Assembly (NCBI RefSeq): GCF_002865645.1
Contig: NW_020194555.1
Coordinates: forward strand, 930,001 to 994,000
Length of the DNA: 64,000 bases
Origin: Hyaloscypha bicolor E
Taxonomy: Eukaryota; Ascomycota; Leotiomycetes; Helotiales; Hyaloscyphaceae
Direction: 5' to 3'
Part shown: piece by piece, positions 1 to 12,164 of the stretch
Numbering within the stretch: the stretch's first letter is position 1
Layout: every line of letters starts with the position of its first letter
Notes under the pieces: model-generated
Database searches by the model: none
What the model was told of the DNA's origin: nothing
What the model saw: only the letters and a program-made list of their open reading frames with translations
Position numbers and translations under genes: made by a program

Positions 1-1283
1 AGGCGGACGGCCAAGCTGCCCTGCTTGCCATGTTTCCCTCACGAATCCCGATGATGTGGTTGTCACGAGCCTGAACCCAACCGAAGACTACAAGACCAGC
101 GTTCTCAGCGGCTTGCATCCGAATATCATTATGGAGTGTGCTGGAAGGGCGCTGAGCTTTTGGGCATATCAGTCCACGCAGGAGATGTTAGATAGTTGAG
201 CCGTGAGCTTCAGCACCTTGCTAACAGCCGTGCAGCACCTACCACGAATACTTGGCGAAGAACTTGACGGACAAATACGCATCTTTGAATACACAGATGG
301 ACAAGATCATCCATGATGCGAATGGCGAGATCTCTAATCTTCGCAACAAGATGTCGAGTAAGTCTATTTTTGAGGTTGATGCGAGATCGGTCTCACTGAT
401 ACCTTGCTGCAGACATGCAGGTTGATCAAGATGGTCTTCGGAGAAAGAACGAAGAGCTGATCCAGACACTACGAGAGAAGAGCCGCAAGCAACTTCGGAC
501 CCAAGAACTCTACGATAAGTTGAAACGTCGAGCAATGATAGGCGAGGTTCAGAACGCAGCTTTGGATGCTGTTGACCAGAATATACAAGCGTCAGTTACA
601 GTCAACCGATTTGTTGACAGAGTAGACAACCAGAATCAAAATCTCCGACCTCCACCACCTCCTCTCTTCTCAAATCAGCAGACAAGTGGAATGCAGCGTC
701 TTGGCCTTGTTACTGATAATGGACCGATTGGAGGAGCACAGGTTGGCAGGGGCGGACACGGAGAGGACACTTGGGCCGGGTTCAGTAGCCAGGGAAGTGC
801 TCAGCGCAAGTTCAACACAAGTCTCTTCCACAACCTTGTCTAACATTCATCACCAGAAAATCACCCTATCCAAACTCCTTCCACTCACCGCCAGCGCTTA
901 GCTTCCGGAAATGTTCCTGTTCCACGGATTGGACTGGCCAATCTTCCAGGAAACAGTGTCCCTGCAGCACCGATGCCACAACACAGAGTTTCTCCACGGC
1001 AGCCACTGGCCAACCCCAATGGAAACAGTCCCGGGCCAGGCTTCGCGGGTTACGGAATGAGTGCTGGTTTGAAAGTCAGCAATCCAGCTGGATCTGGTGC
1101 CAACGGATTTTCCAGGCCTGTGGTTCGATCTAGAGGTACATAACTGCCTGATTAGCATTAGATGTTACTAATTTCTTCTCAGTTGCGCACCGCCCAGGCT
1201 CTGGATTTACAGCAAATAGTAACTCCGCTTTTGACACTTCCCTAGCACCGAACATGTTCTCAAATGGGGGTAACTATTACTGA
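1..1283 (+). CDS. hei10: HEI10/CCNB1IP1-like meiotic RING protein, 3' part
   Basis: The gene is cut by the left edge. Reading from base 2, the first residues hold the last Cys pair of a RING finger (CPAC), followed by a conserved stretch (NPTEDYKTSVLSGL, then ECAGRALSFWAYQ) and a helical, probably coiled-coil segment (YLAKNLTDKYASLNTQMDK). The family is an E3 ubiquitin/SUMO ligase that marks meiotic crossovers. Exons as read: 2-186, 236-357, 413-about 820, 857-1135, 1183-1283. Introns at 187-235, 358-412 and 1136-1182 have good boundaries. The third junction is uncertain: an in-frame TAA at 841 must lie in a very short intron ending at CACCAG (856), with a donor near 821 or 798, or else the gene is broken. 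The Pro/Gly/Asn-rich tail ends at TGA 1281-1283. Confidence 0.65.
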
Positions 1284-1666
1284 TTTACAGGATGGAAATC
1301 ATCGATATTGCTATACCCTTTGCTTTACCTAGACTAATTTTTGCTTGCTAAGGATTGCTTGTTTTGAAAGCACTCGTACCCGTGGGATGTCTTTGGGCGA
1401 TGTCACCTAATTTTGCTCTTTCACTGAATAGAAGGTTTACGCGGCGCGGCTGTCTACAACAAAGAGCTATGAGCAATGGAAATTGTGAGTACAGCAACTT
1501 TTACCGACATCAAAAATCATTTGTCTCTTCCCTGTGACCACTCTACCTCCACATTTTATCCAACCATCGAAAAGATTTCCAACTGCTATCACTCCCAACT
1601 TATTATCGCCAACCCTGGCTATTTTCCGGGAATCCAGTCCCACAACGTACACAACCAATCAGCACA
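1284..1666. other. intergenic, no gene seen
   Basis: This is the 3' flank of the HEI10-like gene. Only short overlapping frames are present, with no recognisable domain or repeat. Confidence 0.5.
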
Positions 1667-2125
1667 ATGAGACCCTCGACTATGCATCCACGATCACGTG
1701 TTTCTCCTTCCCTCCCTGTCGCAATACCAGAGCATCACCAGATGGCTTCCTCGTCTATGGTCCCTGAGCCCATTCCCACGAATCAGTCATGTCCTCACTT
1801 TCATCATCCGAGACGTGTTGTGAGAAGCCCCGAGGAGGCAATTGTCCTGCCTACTGCTCAACCAGTGAGCAGCAATTTCATGCACATGATAGCCCCAATA
1901 CAGAGAAATGATGCAGCGACGCAGCTACTCCATAATAGCTGTCGCGGGGTCACCCTCGTGGAGCGAGTCTTTTATACTCCTGGGATGGAGCCGGTGATGG
2001 CGAACATGCATATAGAAGGATACCATGATCCTTCAATTTTTGTGTTGGCGGCCCAGAAATCACCCTGTATTGCCCCAAAGACGGTTCATCCAGTTCCTGC
2101 TGGGAGTGTGCCATACGTCGCTTAA
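1667..2125 (+). CDS. hypothetical 152-residue ORF, doubtful
   Basis: An ATG-initiated frame rich in Pro, His and Ser (for example VSPSLPVAIPEHHQ) shows no domain I recognise, no signal peptide and no membrane segment. A second small frame follows at 2182-2316 (44 residues, MHPLPRRVLPLSLHE start), and a further open stretch lies near 2320-2440 in another frame. The three pieces could be exons of one unrecognised gene or a decayed gene. Nothing in codon use or context clearly supports translation. Confidence 0.2.
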   Translation: MRPSTMHPRSRVSPSLPVAIPEHHQMASSSMVPEPIPTNQSCPHFHHPRRVVRSPEEAIVLPTAQPVSSNFMHMIAPIQRNDAATQLLHNSCRGVTLVERVFYTPGMEPVMANMHIEGYHDPSIFVLAAQKSPCIAPKTVHPVPAGSVPYVA

Positions 2126-4494
2126 GCCAGACTTCATCAGTCAGTCGTTGTACAGACCCTCAGCTCCAATATCCCTTAAAAATGCACCCACTCCCCCGTC
2201 GAGTTCTACCTCTTTCTCTGCATGAGAGTCCCGCTGTGGCGAGTGTTCGGCGTGCCATTCGTAGAGAGACGATCGTTGGGCTGGGAGACAGATTCAACAA
2301 TCTGCTCTCCCTCTAACATCAGAAGCTGCGGCAGCAGGAATCTAAGCTAAATGGGCGCACTATAGGAGAAGGTATGAGCTGTAGTGCAGCGGAAATGAGG
2401 CGTTACGACGATGGCTCGAGGCGGAACAAGCTTTAGCGGGAAGTACACCAGAGCTGGATTCGTCGACTGCTGATACCGTCAGACTTACTGAGGATGATCC
2501 TCACGGTGGTAGATTCCAAAATCCCCAGACCAAGGCAGATGGAAGTCTACAAGCCAGCCGTTCCCGCAGCATTCTAGCTGCACTACTAATTTTAAATGGC
2601 ACGCAGTTGTTAGGATATCGAAAATACCATAAAGTATTAATCTATAGTAGAGTTTGCCATTATAATGAAGATACAATAAAAAATCTTATTTCTAAAGTGG
2701 GCGGTAGGTTTGGTCGCTTGGCTAGTGGATCTTTCTATGGGTGCGATCTGAATTTGGCAGCGGTAAGAGAAGTCAATGTTTTCAGATTTTGCAATTTGAG
2801 ATTTGAAGGGAAAAAAAGGGAGTTCGTGAGCCTTACTTCGAATGCCAAGAGTGCGACCGTGCATATATTTCATACAGCCAGATATCGCAGAATAAAAACA
2901 GAATTTTTAGAAGCAGGATAAGTGCTAGTAAGGGAGCATTCGTTCTCGGTTCATACCACGTCACTTCTACTGTGTCAACATTTGGTTAGCGCTTATATGC
3001 TAAATAGGTATTATGATGTGTAAGGTGACCTAAATGGCAAAGCTTATACTATTTAAACCTAACTAAATTATTACTACTTTTTGAGAGCTGTATCTTAACA
3101 TATCGACTAAGGAGCGAAGCGACGCAAAGTTGACAGAAACTGAGCAGAAGTCGTTTTCCAAAGAAGAGAATATGTTCAAGAATATCTATGTCTTGAAATC
3201 GGTATTTTGCAGCTGTATGGTCGAACAAGGTACAAGAAAGCTGGGTGAATCAAGGCAGTGAAGCCTTGGTTGCTCTTCAAGGATGAGTCGACCATTGATG
3301 GTATATTCCACCACATTATCAACGCTATTAAGCTCACCGATGATCATGGTGTATAGAAATATAAGTTATGAATGTGCTGTTTTCGCACCAACAATGTCGA
3401 AAATAGACACAAATAGTACGTTTCTTGGTATGTGTGATTCCGTTCAAAATAGTTGCTTTTGAGGTAGATGGGGGACGATCGTGACACACACATGGCGACT
3501 CCATATACCTCCTAATATTACTTCCACGATGTTAATTGGTCCCGCCAAGTGTGTGGTGCATATTGTTATTTAACTTGTCCTTGGAATAGGCTGAACCCCC
3601 AAAAGTTATATATCCTTCTTAAACGTACGTGTTAAGAAACAGCGCCAAATCTGGGTAGGTACATCCTGCGAGAAATTGGAATATTCTCATTCGTGGTATT
3701 GCTTACGATTTTAACTGGCTAGCAGCAGTGTCGTCTTAGTCTTGACCAAAATCGTGTTAGTTTTGTCCTCATCTGGAGCTCGAAGGTGGTAAAACACTTT
3801 CTAGAATTGAGAGCCAGTGAAATGCTAATGGAATCTTATCAGGGATTTTATTCCGGTACCCGTTCCACTCAAGAAAACGAATACAAAGGGCGTGGTTGAG
3901 TTTATTGCAAATAAGCAGCTGACAACACCTAATTGGCCTTTGACCAACCCGACGTGCTCCTTCAATCGGGACTCACTGTGGAGCCCGAATCGTAATCAAT
4001 CCACGATTGACGAACGGGGGGTACTTGTATTACATCCTCCCCAGCGTTTCCCTTCACGTACATGATCTCCAGAGGCGAATGGTAGCCTGGTGGCCGCGAG
4101 AAGGACCCCGGAGATCGTCTGGTGGCGGCGGCGCAGCAGTCTTGACCCCTGCAACCCAGGCTATCCCGCAGCCAACACGGGGCGCGATTTCAGCGCTCCT
4201 GACCCCTCTAACGGTCTTTGCCTCTTCTCGACGCACCCTCCTCCAATGATAATGTAAGATCTTACTTGATTTACCCGGCAAGCGCCAACGGTCCACACCA
4301 CGTCATGACCGTCAAGTCAAAGTCGACGACGGACAATGTCTGAGAGAATATATTTCTTTCTGCTCCTTCGATTGTTCGACCCCACGCCGTCCATGGTCGT
4401 GGAGCTGATTTATCCTCCACATCCGAGGACTCGGAACGCCGCTGGCGTACGATGAATGACTCTCCAAACGGGATAAGCAGCGGGTGGTGAGAGT
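2126..4494. other. gene-poor spacer, possibly relic sequence
   Basis: Apart from the small frames noted at 2182-2440, I see no supportable gene. Sequence at about 2600-3960 is moderately AT-rich with many stops. Parts near 3120-3360 read like a fragmented protein, but I could not assign a family. The 4000-4490 stretch is GC-richer and is probably the promoter and leader of the next gene. Confidence 0.4.
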
Positions 4495-6951
4495 ATGGCC
4501 TTCGCGCCTCCTTCGTATCAAGCTGCTGCGTACAGACAGCTGTGGGCGATTGTTGCGCCGTATGTGCACTTGTCTGACCTCTATGCCACGTGTTTGGTGT
4601 GTCGGCAATGGCATCAGGTCTTTGCTCCGCTGCTCTGGGGTGCTCCTGCGTCGAGATTTGGGAATGATAGCAATTCCGTCTATCGTAAGTATTCGAGCAC
4701 TCTTGGATCTCAAGTCCTTCCTTCATCATTGAGACTTCCCCCTGTTCAAATGGCTCTGGAATGGAAACTCACGTGATCAGTTTCACTGACCAGGTTCAAA
4801 CGTCTGCTTGCTCGAGCAAGACTCGATGTCCGACGTTTGGCACATACACTCCATATCCCTCCAGCTCAACCAGATTTCTACGATGGGCCCCAAGCAGGAT
4901 GGCTCCGAGATATCCTGGATCGACTACCTTCCCTCCAAGCGTTGATCGTCTCGAACCTCGCCTTCTTCGACCACGAAGCACTGAAGACAATCCATCAATG
5001 CACCGAATCCACCAAGTATCCTTTACGGCTTCTGATCGCAGCGGACTGTCAAAATACAACAGCAACGAGCCTAGCATCAGCACTCTGCCATTTCCCGGAT
5101 TTAATTTACCTGGATCTATCTTCCTCGCAAGGATCAAGGAGCCCGCTTGTTCTACGACAGATTGGTACTCTCAATGAACTTCGCATCTTGAAGTTGCGGG
5201 ACTGTGGGTTGAGGGATGATGATATTGATTATTTGGCGTTCACGCCCCGTCTGAGAAGTTTGGATGTAAGCAAGAATTACTTGACGGAACGAGGTCTCTC
5301 CAAGATTATCGACCGGCTACCACCGGCCAATCTGCCGTACAGAAGGAGCGAGGCACCGTCAACTCTTTCTCGCCGGTATTCTGGTGTGCCGTTGCCAACC
5401 AAAGTGCTCGCTGATGGTTTGGAGGATTATGTTGCGAAACGACTGACCAGCGGACTTGATGGACATCTGATAATCGAGGAAGGTCTCCCATCAACGTTCA
5501 CACATCTCTGGCTGGCTTCAAATTATATCACCATCGACGAGTTGAATAAGCTGCTCAATTATCCAAGTCTGCAACAGTTGGACTGTGGGTCATTGAACCT
5601 CAGTCAAAAACCAACTGAGCTGTTGTCTCCTTCCTCGCCAGCAGCACGTAGATTTTCCCATCCGCCCCCGGAAATTGAAGTCCTCAGCCCTGCTCTTTTC
5701 ACGCACGCATTTCGAAACCTGAGATCTCTGCGTATACACCATTCTGTGATCACGAGTCATCCCTTCTCTGGCCAGGAGGTTGTGGTTGAGCAGCAGTGTT
5801 TCGAGTTACATAGTGAAGATCTGCGATATGAACTTGATTCGTCTGAAGTTTTCAAGCCGGGAACGATATTTGAGCTGGATGATACGAGTATCAATGTTCC
5901 TGAAATGCTAGATGAGTGCCTTGATCCGTCGGATCCTCCGCCAGAAGGACATCACGCCACATTCGAGTCTCCGGAAGATGTTGGGGTTGAAGAGATGCCA
6001 AGCTCGCCCATCACTATTGACAGAAAGACGAGCAATAAATTGAAAAGTCGCCCAGAATCGCAGAGCATCCCTCGCAAGCCCATTCCACCCCGGCTCCCGG
6101 TCTCAGCACGCCACAACACACCTCTCAGGCGTGCCACTCTCCCCACAACAAACTCAGTCCCCACGGGCCCTGAAACATTTCGCTATAATTACCGATCAGG
6201 AGAAGAAAGACACTGGCATGAAGCCCTCGCAAACCGGCATAAACCTACAACCCTCAAAGACCTAATCGAGGAAATCACGCAACGACGCCACCGCACTGAA
6301 GCACGAGAACGAACCCCCGGCCGCTTCAAGCCCTCAATGCTCCCCAACCTCAAAACTCTAACCTTGACAGACGTCCCATCTACAACCCACCGTCGACACG
6401 TCCCCGACTCCCTTGCGTTGTTCATCCAAGAATGCGGCGAAGAAGAAGAGCTCGCCCGACTCGAGGAGCTGACCCACTACCAAGACGTCAATCAAGCACC
6501 CCAATGGCGCCTCTACACCGCAACCTCCCCCCTCGGTCTCCAAAGGCTCGTCCTCGAAATGACATCCCACGCCGAGCCGCTCGCACCTCCCCGCTCGCCA
6601 CGCCACAAACGCGAAAGCTTCACGAAATCCTCAACCGAAGATCCAGACTCCGAACTATTTATGCAGGAAAGCCAGAGTGATTTTTCATTCTTCGGGGAAG
6701 ATGATGGGGGGTTGCTTGTTTCTGAGGGGAGGATCGATCGCGCGATTACTGTTGATGGAGGGCTGATTTGGGAGAGTGGGAGGGAGGCGCATGCGCTGGA
6801 TGTAGTTGGGGAGTTGAGTGCGTGGCGGAGGGAGAAGAGGAGAGCTTTTGAGCGTGGAGGGCGAGTTGGGCGCGGTGTGGTTGAGATCGCGTTGTTGGGG
6901 CATTGGAGGGGGGAGATTAAGGTTGTGAAGGAGGTGGTGCCTGGTTGTTAG
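4495..6951 (+). CDS. F-box / leucine-rich-repeat protein
   Basis: Two exons, 4495-4684 and 4781-6951, with a 96-bp intron (donor GTAAGT, acceptor GATCAG); total 786 residues. The AG at 4793 would break the frame, so 4780 was chosen as the acceptor. Residues of about 13-50 look like an F-box (LWAIVAPYVHLSDLYATC, then LVCRQWHQVF). Leucine-rich repeats follow, for example LIYLDLSSS, LRILKLRDCGL and LRSLDVSKNYL, within about residues 100-180. The second half is low-complexity, rich in Pro, Ser and Arg. F-box/LRR proteins normally recruit substrates to SCF ubiquitin ligases; the substrate here cannot be inferred. The F-box is divergent, so an LRR protein without SCF function is an alternative. Confidence 0.7.
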
Positions 6952-7478
6952 TTTGACGTTCTATGAAAGAGTGGAACTGTGGAGAGGCGGGGGTTGGATG
7001 TGCGCATGGATGGCTGGAACTTCGAAGAGCTTGTGCTTCTTGAACTTACTGCAGGACATTGGATCTTTGGAGAATCTTGAGTTGAAATATCCCACCAAAG
7101 GGACGTACGTAACATTGGGGAGGCTGGGAATTTGAAACAGACCTCAGGGAGGTGGAGCTAAGTAAACTTTGATCTTTATATGCATGATACCATTTACTTT
7201 CACTGTCACGTCACATTTCATTTGATTGAAGACAATTTTATGCTGCAAAGCTTTATTTATTCGCGCTATGCACTCCTCCACAGACTCCCCGGGTATCATT
7301 CATTCATTCATTCATTCAAAGAAAGCAAAGGCAATCCACAAACGCCACCAAATGGGTTTCGTACCCTCAAAGCGCAATCCAGCAGACAAGAAACCCCAAG
7401 CATTGCGAAGATCCGAAGAATCAGAATCCACAACCCAAGGTTTACTACCTGTCGAACGACGCGGAAAGAAGGCGGTGC
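6952..7478. other. intergenic between convergent genes
   Basis: This holds the 3' flanks of the F-box/LRR gene and the Cys-rich protein gene. A short (ATTC)n run lies at about 7297-7317. No gene seen. Confidence 0.5.
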
Positions 7479-8279
7479 TTAGTCCTTGGTCCAGGACCAG
7501 AACGAGCAACAGGAGTCGTAATAAGCTGTTTCCGCTTGTCAGTTTCCGTTTCGGAGGAAATCGGAGGTGGGAGGAGAGGAGAGAGGGAAAGGAGGGGGAG
7601 GAGAAGAACTCACGTTGACAATCCCCATCTTGACCACAGCCAAAGCTGTAGTCGCATTGACCATGGCATCCACCACTGCAGCAAGCCTTGACTTCCTGCG
7701 GGAAGCCCCAGGTTGCCGCGTCAGCGGTGTCGGTGGTATCGGTGGTGTCAACAGTGTTGACGGTTGCCTCCTCGGGAGTTGGGGTGCGGGTGTCGATGTT
7801 GCCAGCCATGAGAGCGAGAGTCGGAAGGGGCGTGGGTTCAGCGATGGCGACGGGGAGAGCGTTGCGGGCGAGAACCGGAGAGGTGGGTTCAGCTCGCTTG
7901 GTGTAGACTCCGGAGGGGAAACCGCAGCAGAAACGACCCTAGAATGAGTTCTATTAGCAGATGGACGCGTCGGAGGTGAGAGGGGGAGGATGTGAAAGGA
8001 GAAGATGGCAAAGCTTACAGCGGGACATTGGCGATCCTTGCCGCTTGGGCAGTCTTGCTTGAAGTTGCAGTCCTGGCAACCGTCCTTGCCGATGGACTTG
8101 CAGCAGACGTAGCCGACTGGGGTGGTCGGGTCCCATTCAGAGGAGGCAATGAACTTGCTGACTTCAGAGGCGGCGATGGACGGGTTGACCTCGTTGTCTG
8201 GGAGAGGGTTGGCGGTGACGAGGGCCCCGTAGGTCAGGACGAAGGCGTAAAGGGTGAGGACGGTCTGCTTGACACGCAT
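7479..8279 (-). CDS. small secreted cysteine-rich protein
   Basis: Three exons on the minus strand, 8279-8019, 7938-7614 and 7534-7479, with introns of 80 and 79 bp; 213 residues. It starts with a clear signal peptide (MRVKQTVLTLYAFVLTYG, then ALVTANPLP). Two cysteine clusters follow: CCKSIGKDGCQDCNFKQDC through GRFCCGFPSG, and KACCSGGCHGQC through CGQDGDC. Between them are a Kex2-like TKR site and a Thr/Asp linker (TVDTTDTTDTADA). The short last exon adds another Cys pair (YYDSCCSFW). This layout fits an extracellular protein, possibly processed by Kex2. It resembles fungal small secreted proteins or effector candidates in general, but I cannot name a family. The last acceptor could instead be 9 bp further in, without changing the frame. 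Confidence 0.65.
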
Positions 8280-8402
8280 CTTGACGGATGTGATTGTTGT
8301 TTGGTTTGTGAGAAGGCGGGTTGGGAGAACGAGATCGCGAATGCGCGCGGAGGTGTTTGGTAGGTAAGAGAAAAGAAGGGAAAATGAGGCGAAAAAGGTC
8401 GA

Positions 8403-8410
8403 TATTTATA
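8403..8410 (-). promoter_or_regulatory. TATA-like box of the Cys-rich protein gene
   Basis: The minus strand reads TATAAATA, about 125-130 bases upstream of the ATG at 8279, a normal fungal core-promoter distance once a leader is allowed for. Confidence 0.4.
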
Positions 8411-9373
8411 CTTTTCAGCGGGACTCTAATTTAGTTTGAAAGAGTATGTTTGCTCTGTTTGCCCTGTTTGCCTTCAATACTTTATCATTGTTGAGAAGCG
8501 GGGTGAAGATATACACCTGCTAGACTGGTAGATGCCGAGTTCCGAGCCGGGTTGCCGCGGCTTTGCTAAAGGACAGGCAAGTGAGCGTTATCGAATAAAT
8601 GCAGTAAGCGATTCACAGTTAATGAAAGATTGTAACCGTGTCACAAACTGAGGGTGAATTAATCGCGTTTGAGCAATGTTCAGTAGGGAGGTGAACAGTC
8701 AGAGACAGTTGCTGTTTACTGTTCCTTTCTGATTATGAACCATATAAAGGGCTTCAATTTTCTTATGCAAGCTCGAGCTGGAGCTTTGAAAGTCATTATA
8801 TACCTCTAAAGTGAAATATTCAATGGGGTTGAAAACCCAGATAGCCCAACCTCATCAATCACGACTACTATTTCATAACAAAACTTCTTGTAATGGCCGA
8901 TAAAAAGATAAGAGTTTCCAGAAACAGCATAAATCTTCATAAATAGTTGCTTCATATAAAGGGAACATCTTGGAGGTGAGTGGTAGGATTCAGAGGCTGA
9001 GGAGTTGAGCGAGAAAAGGGGGGTGAAACACGTGACCTACCAACCATAACACAAATCATTTTACGATAAACTAAATTACGACAAACTAAACGCTCGAAGC
9101 AGTTCTGCATGCATGCCGAGACTTACGGCCCAATCATGCGACTGCACTTAAGCTGAGTACCCTTCCGATATCTTGCAGGTGTAATTGACCAATTGTATTG
9201 GATGTGGCTGAGGCTGAGCGCCCCGGCGTGTGACTCCCAATCCTGCATCAGAGCAGATTAAGTCCATTAATAAATCCCCATTAGTCCGGAGCTATTCTAT
9301 TGTTCTATCTTCATCTGTTCAACAAAATAACCGCTTCGAAAATCAATTGATCAAGAGCAATAAATCCACAATC
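8411..9373. other. shared intergenic promoter region
   Basis: This lies between two divergent genes (Cys-rich protein and DUF4291 protein). It is moderately AT-rich. I see no ORF of merit, no repeat and no RNA gene. Confidence 0.5.
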
Positions 9374-10277
9374 ATGGCTGCTTCATCAGAACCCAAACCC
9401 TCTATACCCTACCGTCAGATACGAGCTCTGTACGACGACGAAACGATCACAGTCTACCAAGCATACTGCCCATCTATTGCTCTCTCAGCAGTAGAGCACC
9501 AGAAATTGAACGCATCGCCCGATTTTAAGCTCGGGAGAATGACATGGATTAAGCCGAGTTGGTGCTGGATGATGTTCGTCCTCCACTCCCACTCCCCTGC
9601 CCTCTCTCGTATTCATCTCCCATACTCTCCTTTCAACCTGAATCTTCCTTCTCGACGTCCATGATCAAGAAAATAACTGACGGACGGGAAATAGGTACCG
9701 CTCCGGCTACGCCAAGAAGAAAAACCAAGAGCACATCCTCGCGCTCAAGATGAAGCATTCCGATTTCCTGAAAGTGCTGAAAGGGGCTGTTGTCTGTCAC
9801 GGGCAGACTTTAAGTGCAGAAGATAGGAAGAAAGACGTTCGAGTCCAGTGGGACCCTGAGCGCGGTCCCGCGCTGGGAATGCTTCCTTACCGCAGTATCC
9901 AGATTGGAATTAGTGGAGCGATGGCGAAGTGGTGGATCGAAGAAGGGATTGTAGGGATCGAGGATGTGACCGAGAAGGCGAAAGGTCTTTGGGAGGATGT
10001 CATTGAGCCAGCAAGAGCGAAGGGGAAGAGGGTCGAGGTCGAGGAGTGTGTGGAGAAGGGCTTGGTGCCGAGAGAGACGGAGTATGTTGTGCCGGAGGAC
10101 GTGGGAGGAATTCTGGGGATGCAAGCGGAAACGAGGAGAGCCCTTGAGTTTGCGACTTTTGAAGAAGCGAGGAAACGTGATATGGCGGTAACAAATGTGG
10201 CAAAGACTGGAATGGTCCTCCCTGAAAAGGAGCCACCACTTTTAGTTGGGAAAAGCGCGTTGGCTGCGCCCAAATAG
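9374..10277 (+). CDS. DUF4291 family protein
   Basis: Two exons, 9374-9573 and 9695-10277, with a 121-bp intron; 260 residues. The family signature is strong: IPYRQIRALYDDETITVYQA near residue 11, then RMTWIKPSWCWMMYRSGY spanning the splice junction, then GISGAMAKWWIEE. DUF4291 proteins occur in bacteria and fungi and their biochemical role is unknown. The splice is well supported because the MMYRSG motif is only restored by joining AT to G across the intron. Codon use matches its neighbours. It runs convergently toward the enoyl-CoA hydratase gene 291 bp away. Confidence 0.85.
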
Positions 10278-10568
10278 CTATGAATGTCAAAAGGATTTGG
10301 TGAAAATACTGGAAAGAGAGGGGTTGATATGTGATGGCATAATGGAAATTAGAAGACTGATAGCTAGATCCTTTTTAGTTTTGGGTATAGGACGAAATTC
10401 AACACTGGAAAAGAAAGAGGTTGTTTGGCTTGGAAGTCGTACAAGCAGCACACTTCCGCCTAATGTGCAGGTAATTCTTTCTCTTAGATACAAGAATTGC
10501 AGGCGTGGCTGCCAGCACCATCCACTGCACCCAAAACTTCACACAAACCACACCGCCAAAACCCTTCC

Positions 10569-11532
10569 CTAAATCTTACTAGCAACCCAAACCGGCTTCT
10601 TCTTCCCCGCAAAAGCCTCAAGCCCGATCCTAATATTCTCCCCCTCGAATAGTCCCCTCTCAAACCTCTCGCCAACCCTCTGAACACCCCTCTCGACACT
10701 GCCCTCTTCCCATGCCTCCCTAAGTCCCGCTCTTGTAACAATAATAGCATCCGGACTCGAAGATGCGATTTTCTCCGCCATCTCCACCGCTTCATCCACC
10801 ACAGTTTCTTGACTTTTAGAGATCTTGTTGATAAGGTGGAAATCCAGGGCTTCTTGGGCCGTTAACCGACGACCTGTCATGGCTATCTCGGAAGCGATTT
10901 GTAAAGAGGTGTTATGTACTAGCCGGGGCAACCCTCCCGCTGCGGCGTACAGACCGACGGTTGCTTCGGGGAGGCCGAAAGATGCTGTGGGAGATGCTAC
11001 GACCATATCACTGTAGGTATCTCGTCAGGGAATTAACCTTCCTGAGCCCGCGAGGCACGACATGCCTGCCACATGAACGCGTGCCAACCACTTTCTCCCT
11101 TCATTTGAAAGATTGAAAGAGCTGATCTCACCAATTCAAACAAATCTCAAACCCACCACCAAGAGCAAACCCATTAACAGCCGCAATCACCGGCTTCCCC
11201 TTCCCCATCCTCCTGGAAATCCCCGCGAACCCGGACGGTGGATGCCTTCTGGCTGCTACTGGGGTCGAAGGATCCGCGCGGAATTTACCTTGTTCGATCA
11301 GATCCTGCCCCGCACAAAACGCTTTCTTGCCTGCGCCCGTGATAATCAAGACCCTCAAAGAAGGCTCGTTATCATACCAGGAAAGGAGGGCGTCGGCCTC
11401 CCAATGCGAGGCGGAGGGTAGGGAATTCATTGCTGTGGGGCGGTTGATTGTTAGGAGGAGGATGCCCGGGGAGGGATAGGCCAGGAGGAAGGTTGGGTGG
11501 GGCGGGGGTTGTGTTTGCAGTGATGAGGCCAT
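10569..11532 (-). CDS. enoyl-CoA hydratase/isomerase, possibly peroxisomal
   Basis: Two exons, 11532-11132 and 11010-10569; 280 residues. The crotonase fold is evident: LLLTINRPTAMNSLP, then ITGAGKKAFCAGQDL (oxyanion-hole loop), then VIAAVNGFALGGGFEICLN and, after the intron, CDMVVASPTASFGLPE. Enzymes of this family hydrate or isomerise enoyl-CoA thioesters in fatty-acid or amino-acid breakdown. The protein ends in SKI, which fits a variant peroxisomal targeting signal type 1, so a peroxisomal beta-oxidation role is plausible but inferred. The first ATG in frame (11532) was chosen; upstream in-frame starts are not ATG. Confidence 0.88.
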
Positions 11533-12164
11533 TGTGAGCAAAAGGAGAGAGTTGAAGTTGTTGATTGAGAGGTGGTGGGATGTGGAAGGAAGCGAGATGG
11601 ATAGGAAGTAGATTTAAGCTCCCGGGACGTTGAAGGGCGGAAGCAGACTATTTTCAGGGCCAACCCCGCGTGGCTAGGCCGAGGTTCGCGGGGTAGCTCT
11701 TTTTAACTTTTTTTAGCTGGTGATGCTGACAGCTTGGGAACACACATTGGAAAAAAAAACTTTTCACATAAACTTTTCACTGGATATTTGCGTGTTGGTA
11801 GTGACGTTGTGATGCTTCAGTTCTAGGAGGTCGGGGAAATGACGGTTGAGGGAGAGAATTTGAAGATGGCTTTGAGCGGCCAGGGGTTTGGATGGAATGA
11901 GGGAGCCGAGCTGGCAAGGGAGTGAGTTCTGAGTGAATGGGCAGCTGCTTGGTTAGTAGAATGTTGGGTGGAAGAGCTCAACTTCCAGTGCCATGCCATT
12001 GCTTTTGTTTGCGAGCAGAAGAATGCTGCTTGCCTCTCCACCAAAGTCGCCGGGAAATTGTGACCTTTTCCCTCGGCTCTCCCCTTCCTGTAGAATAGCC
12101 GCCTACTCAGCAACCTCTCATCCCTCGCAACATCGTAATACAATGTAGCTTTCTTCCTTTCATC
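11533..12164. other. intergenic, no gene seen
   Basis: This is the upstream region of the hydratase gene and the 3' flank of the PARG-like gene. There are A/T tracts near 11700-11765. No supportable ORF. Confidence 0.5.

Noticed and set aside
4685..4793. Acceptor at 4793 for the F-box gene intron
   Set aside because: It puts exon 2 out of frame. The AG at 4780 keeps the frame and gives the expected SLTRFKRLLARARLDV continuation.
9887..10273. Antisense ORF over the DUF4291 gene
   Set aside because: Shadow of the real plus-strand gene.
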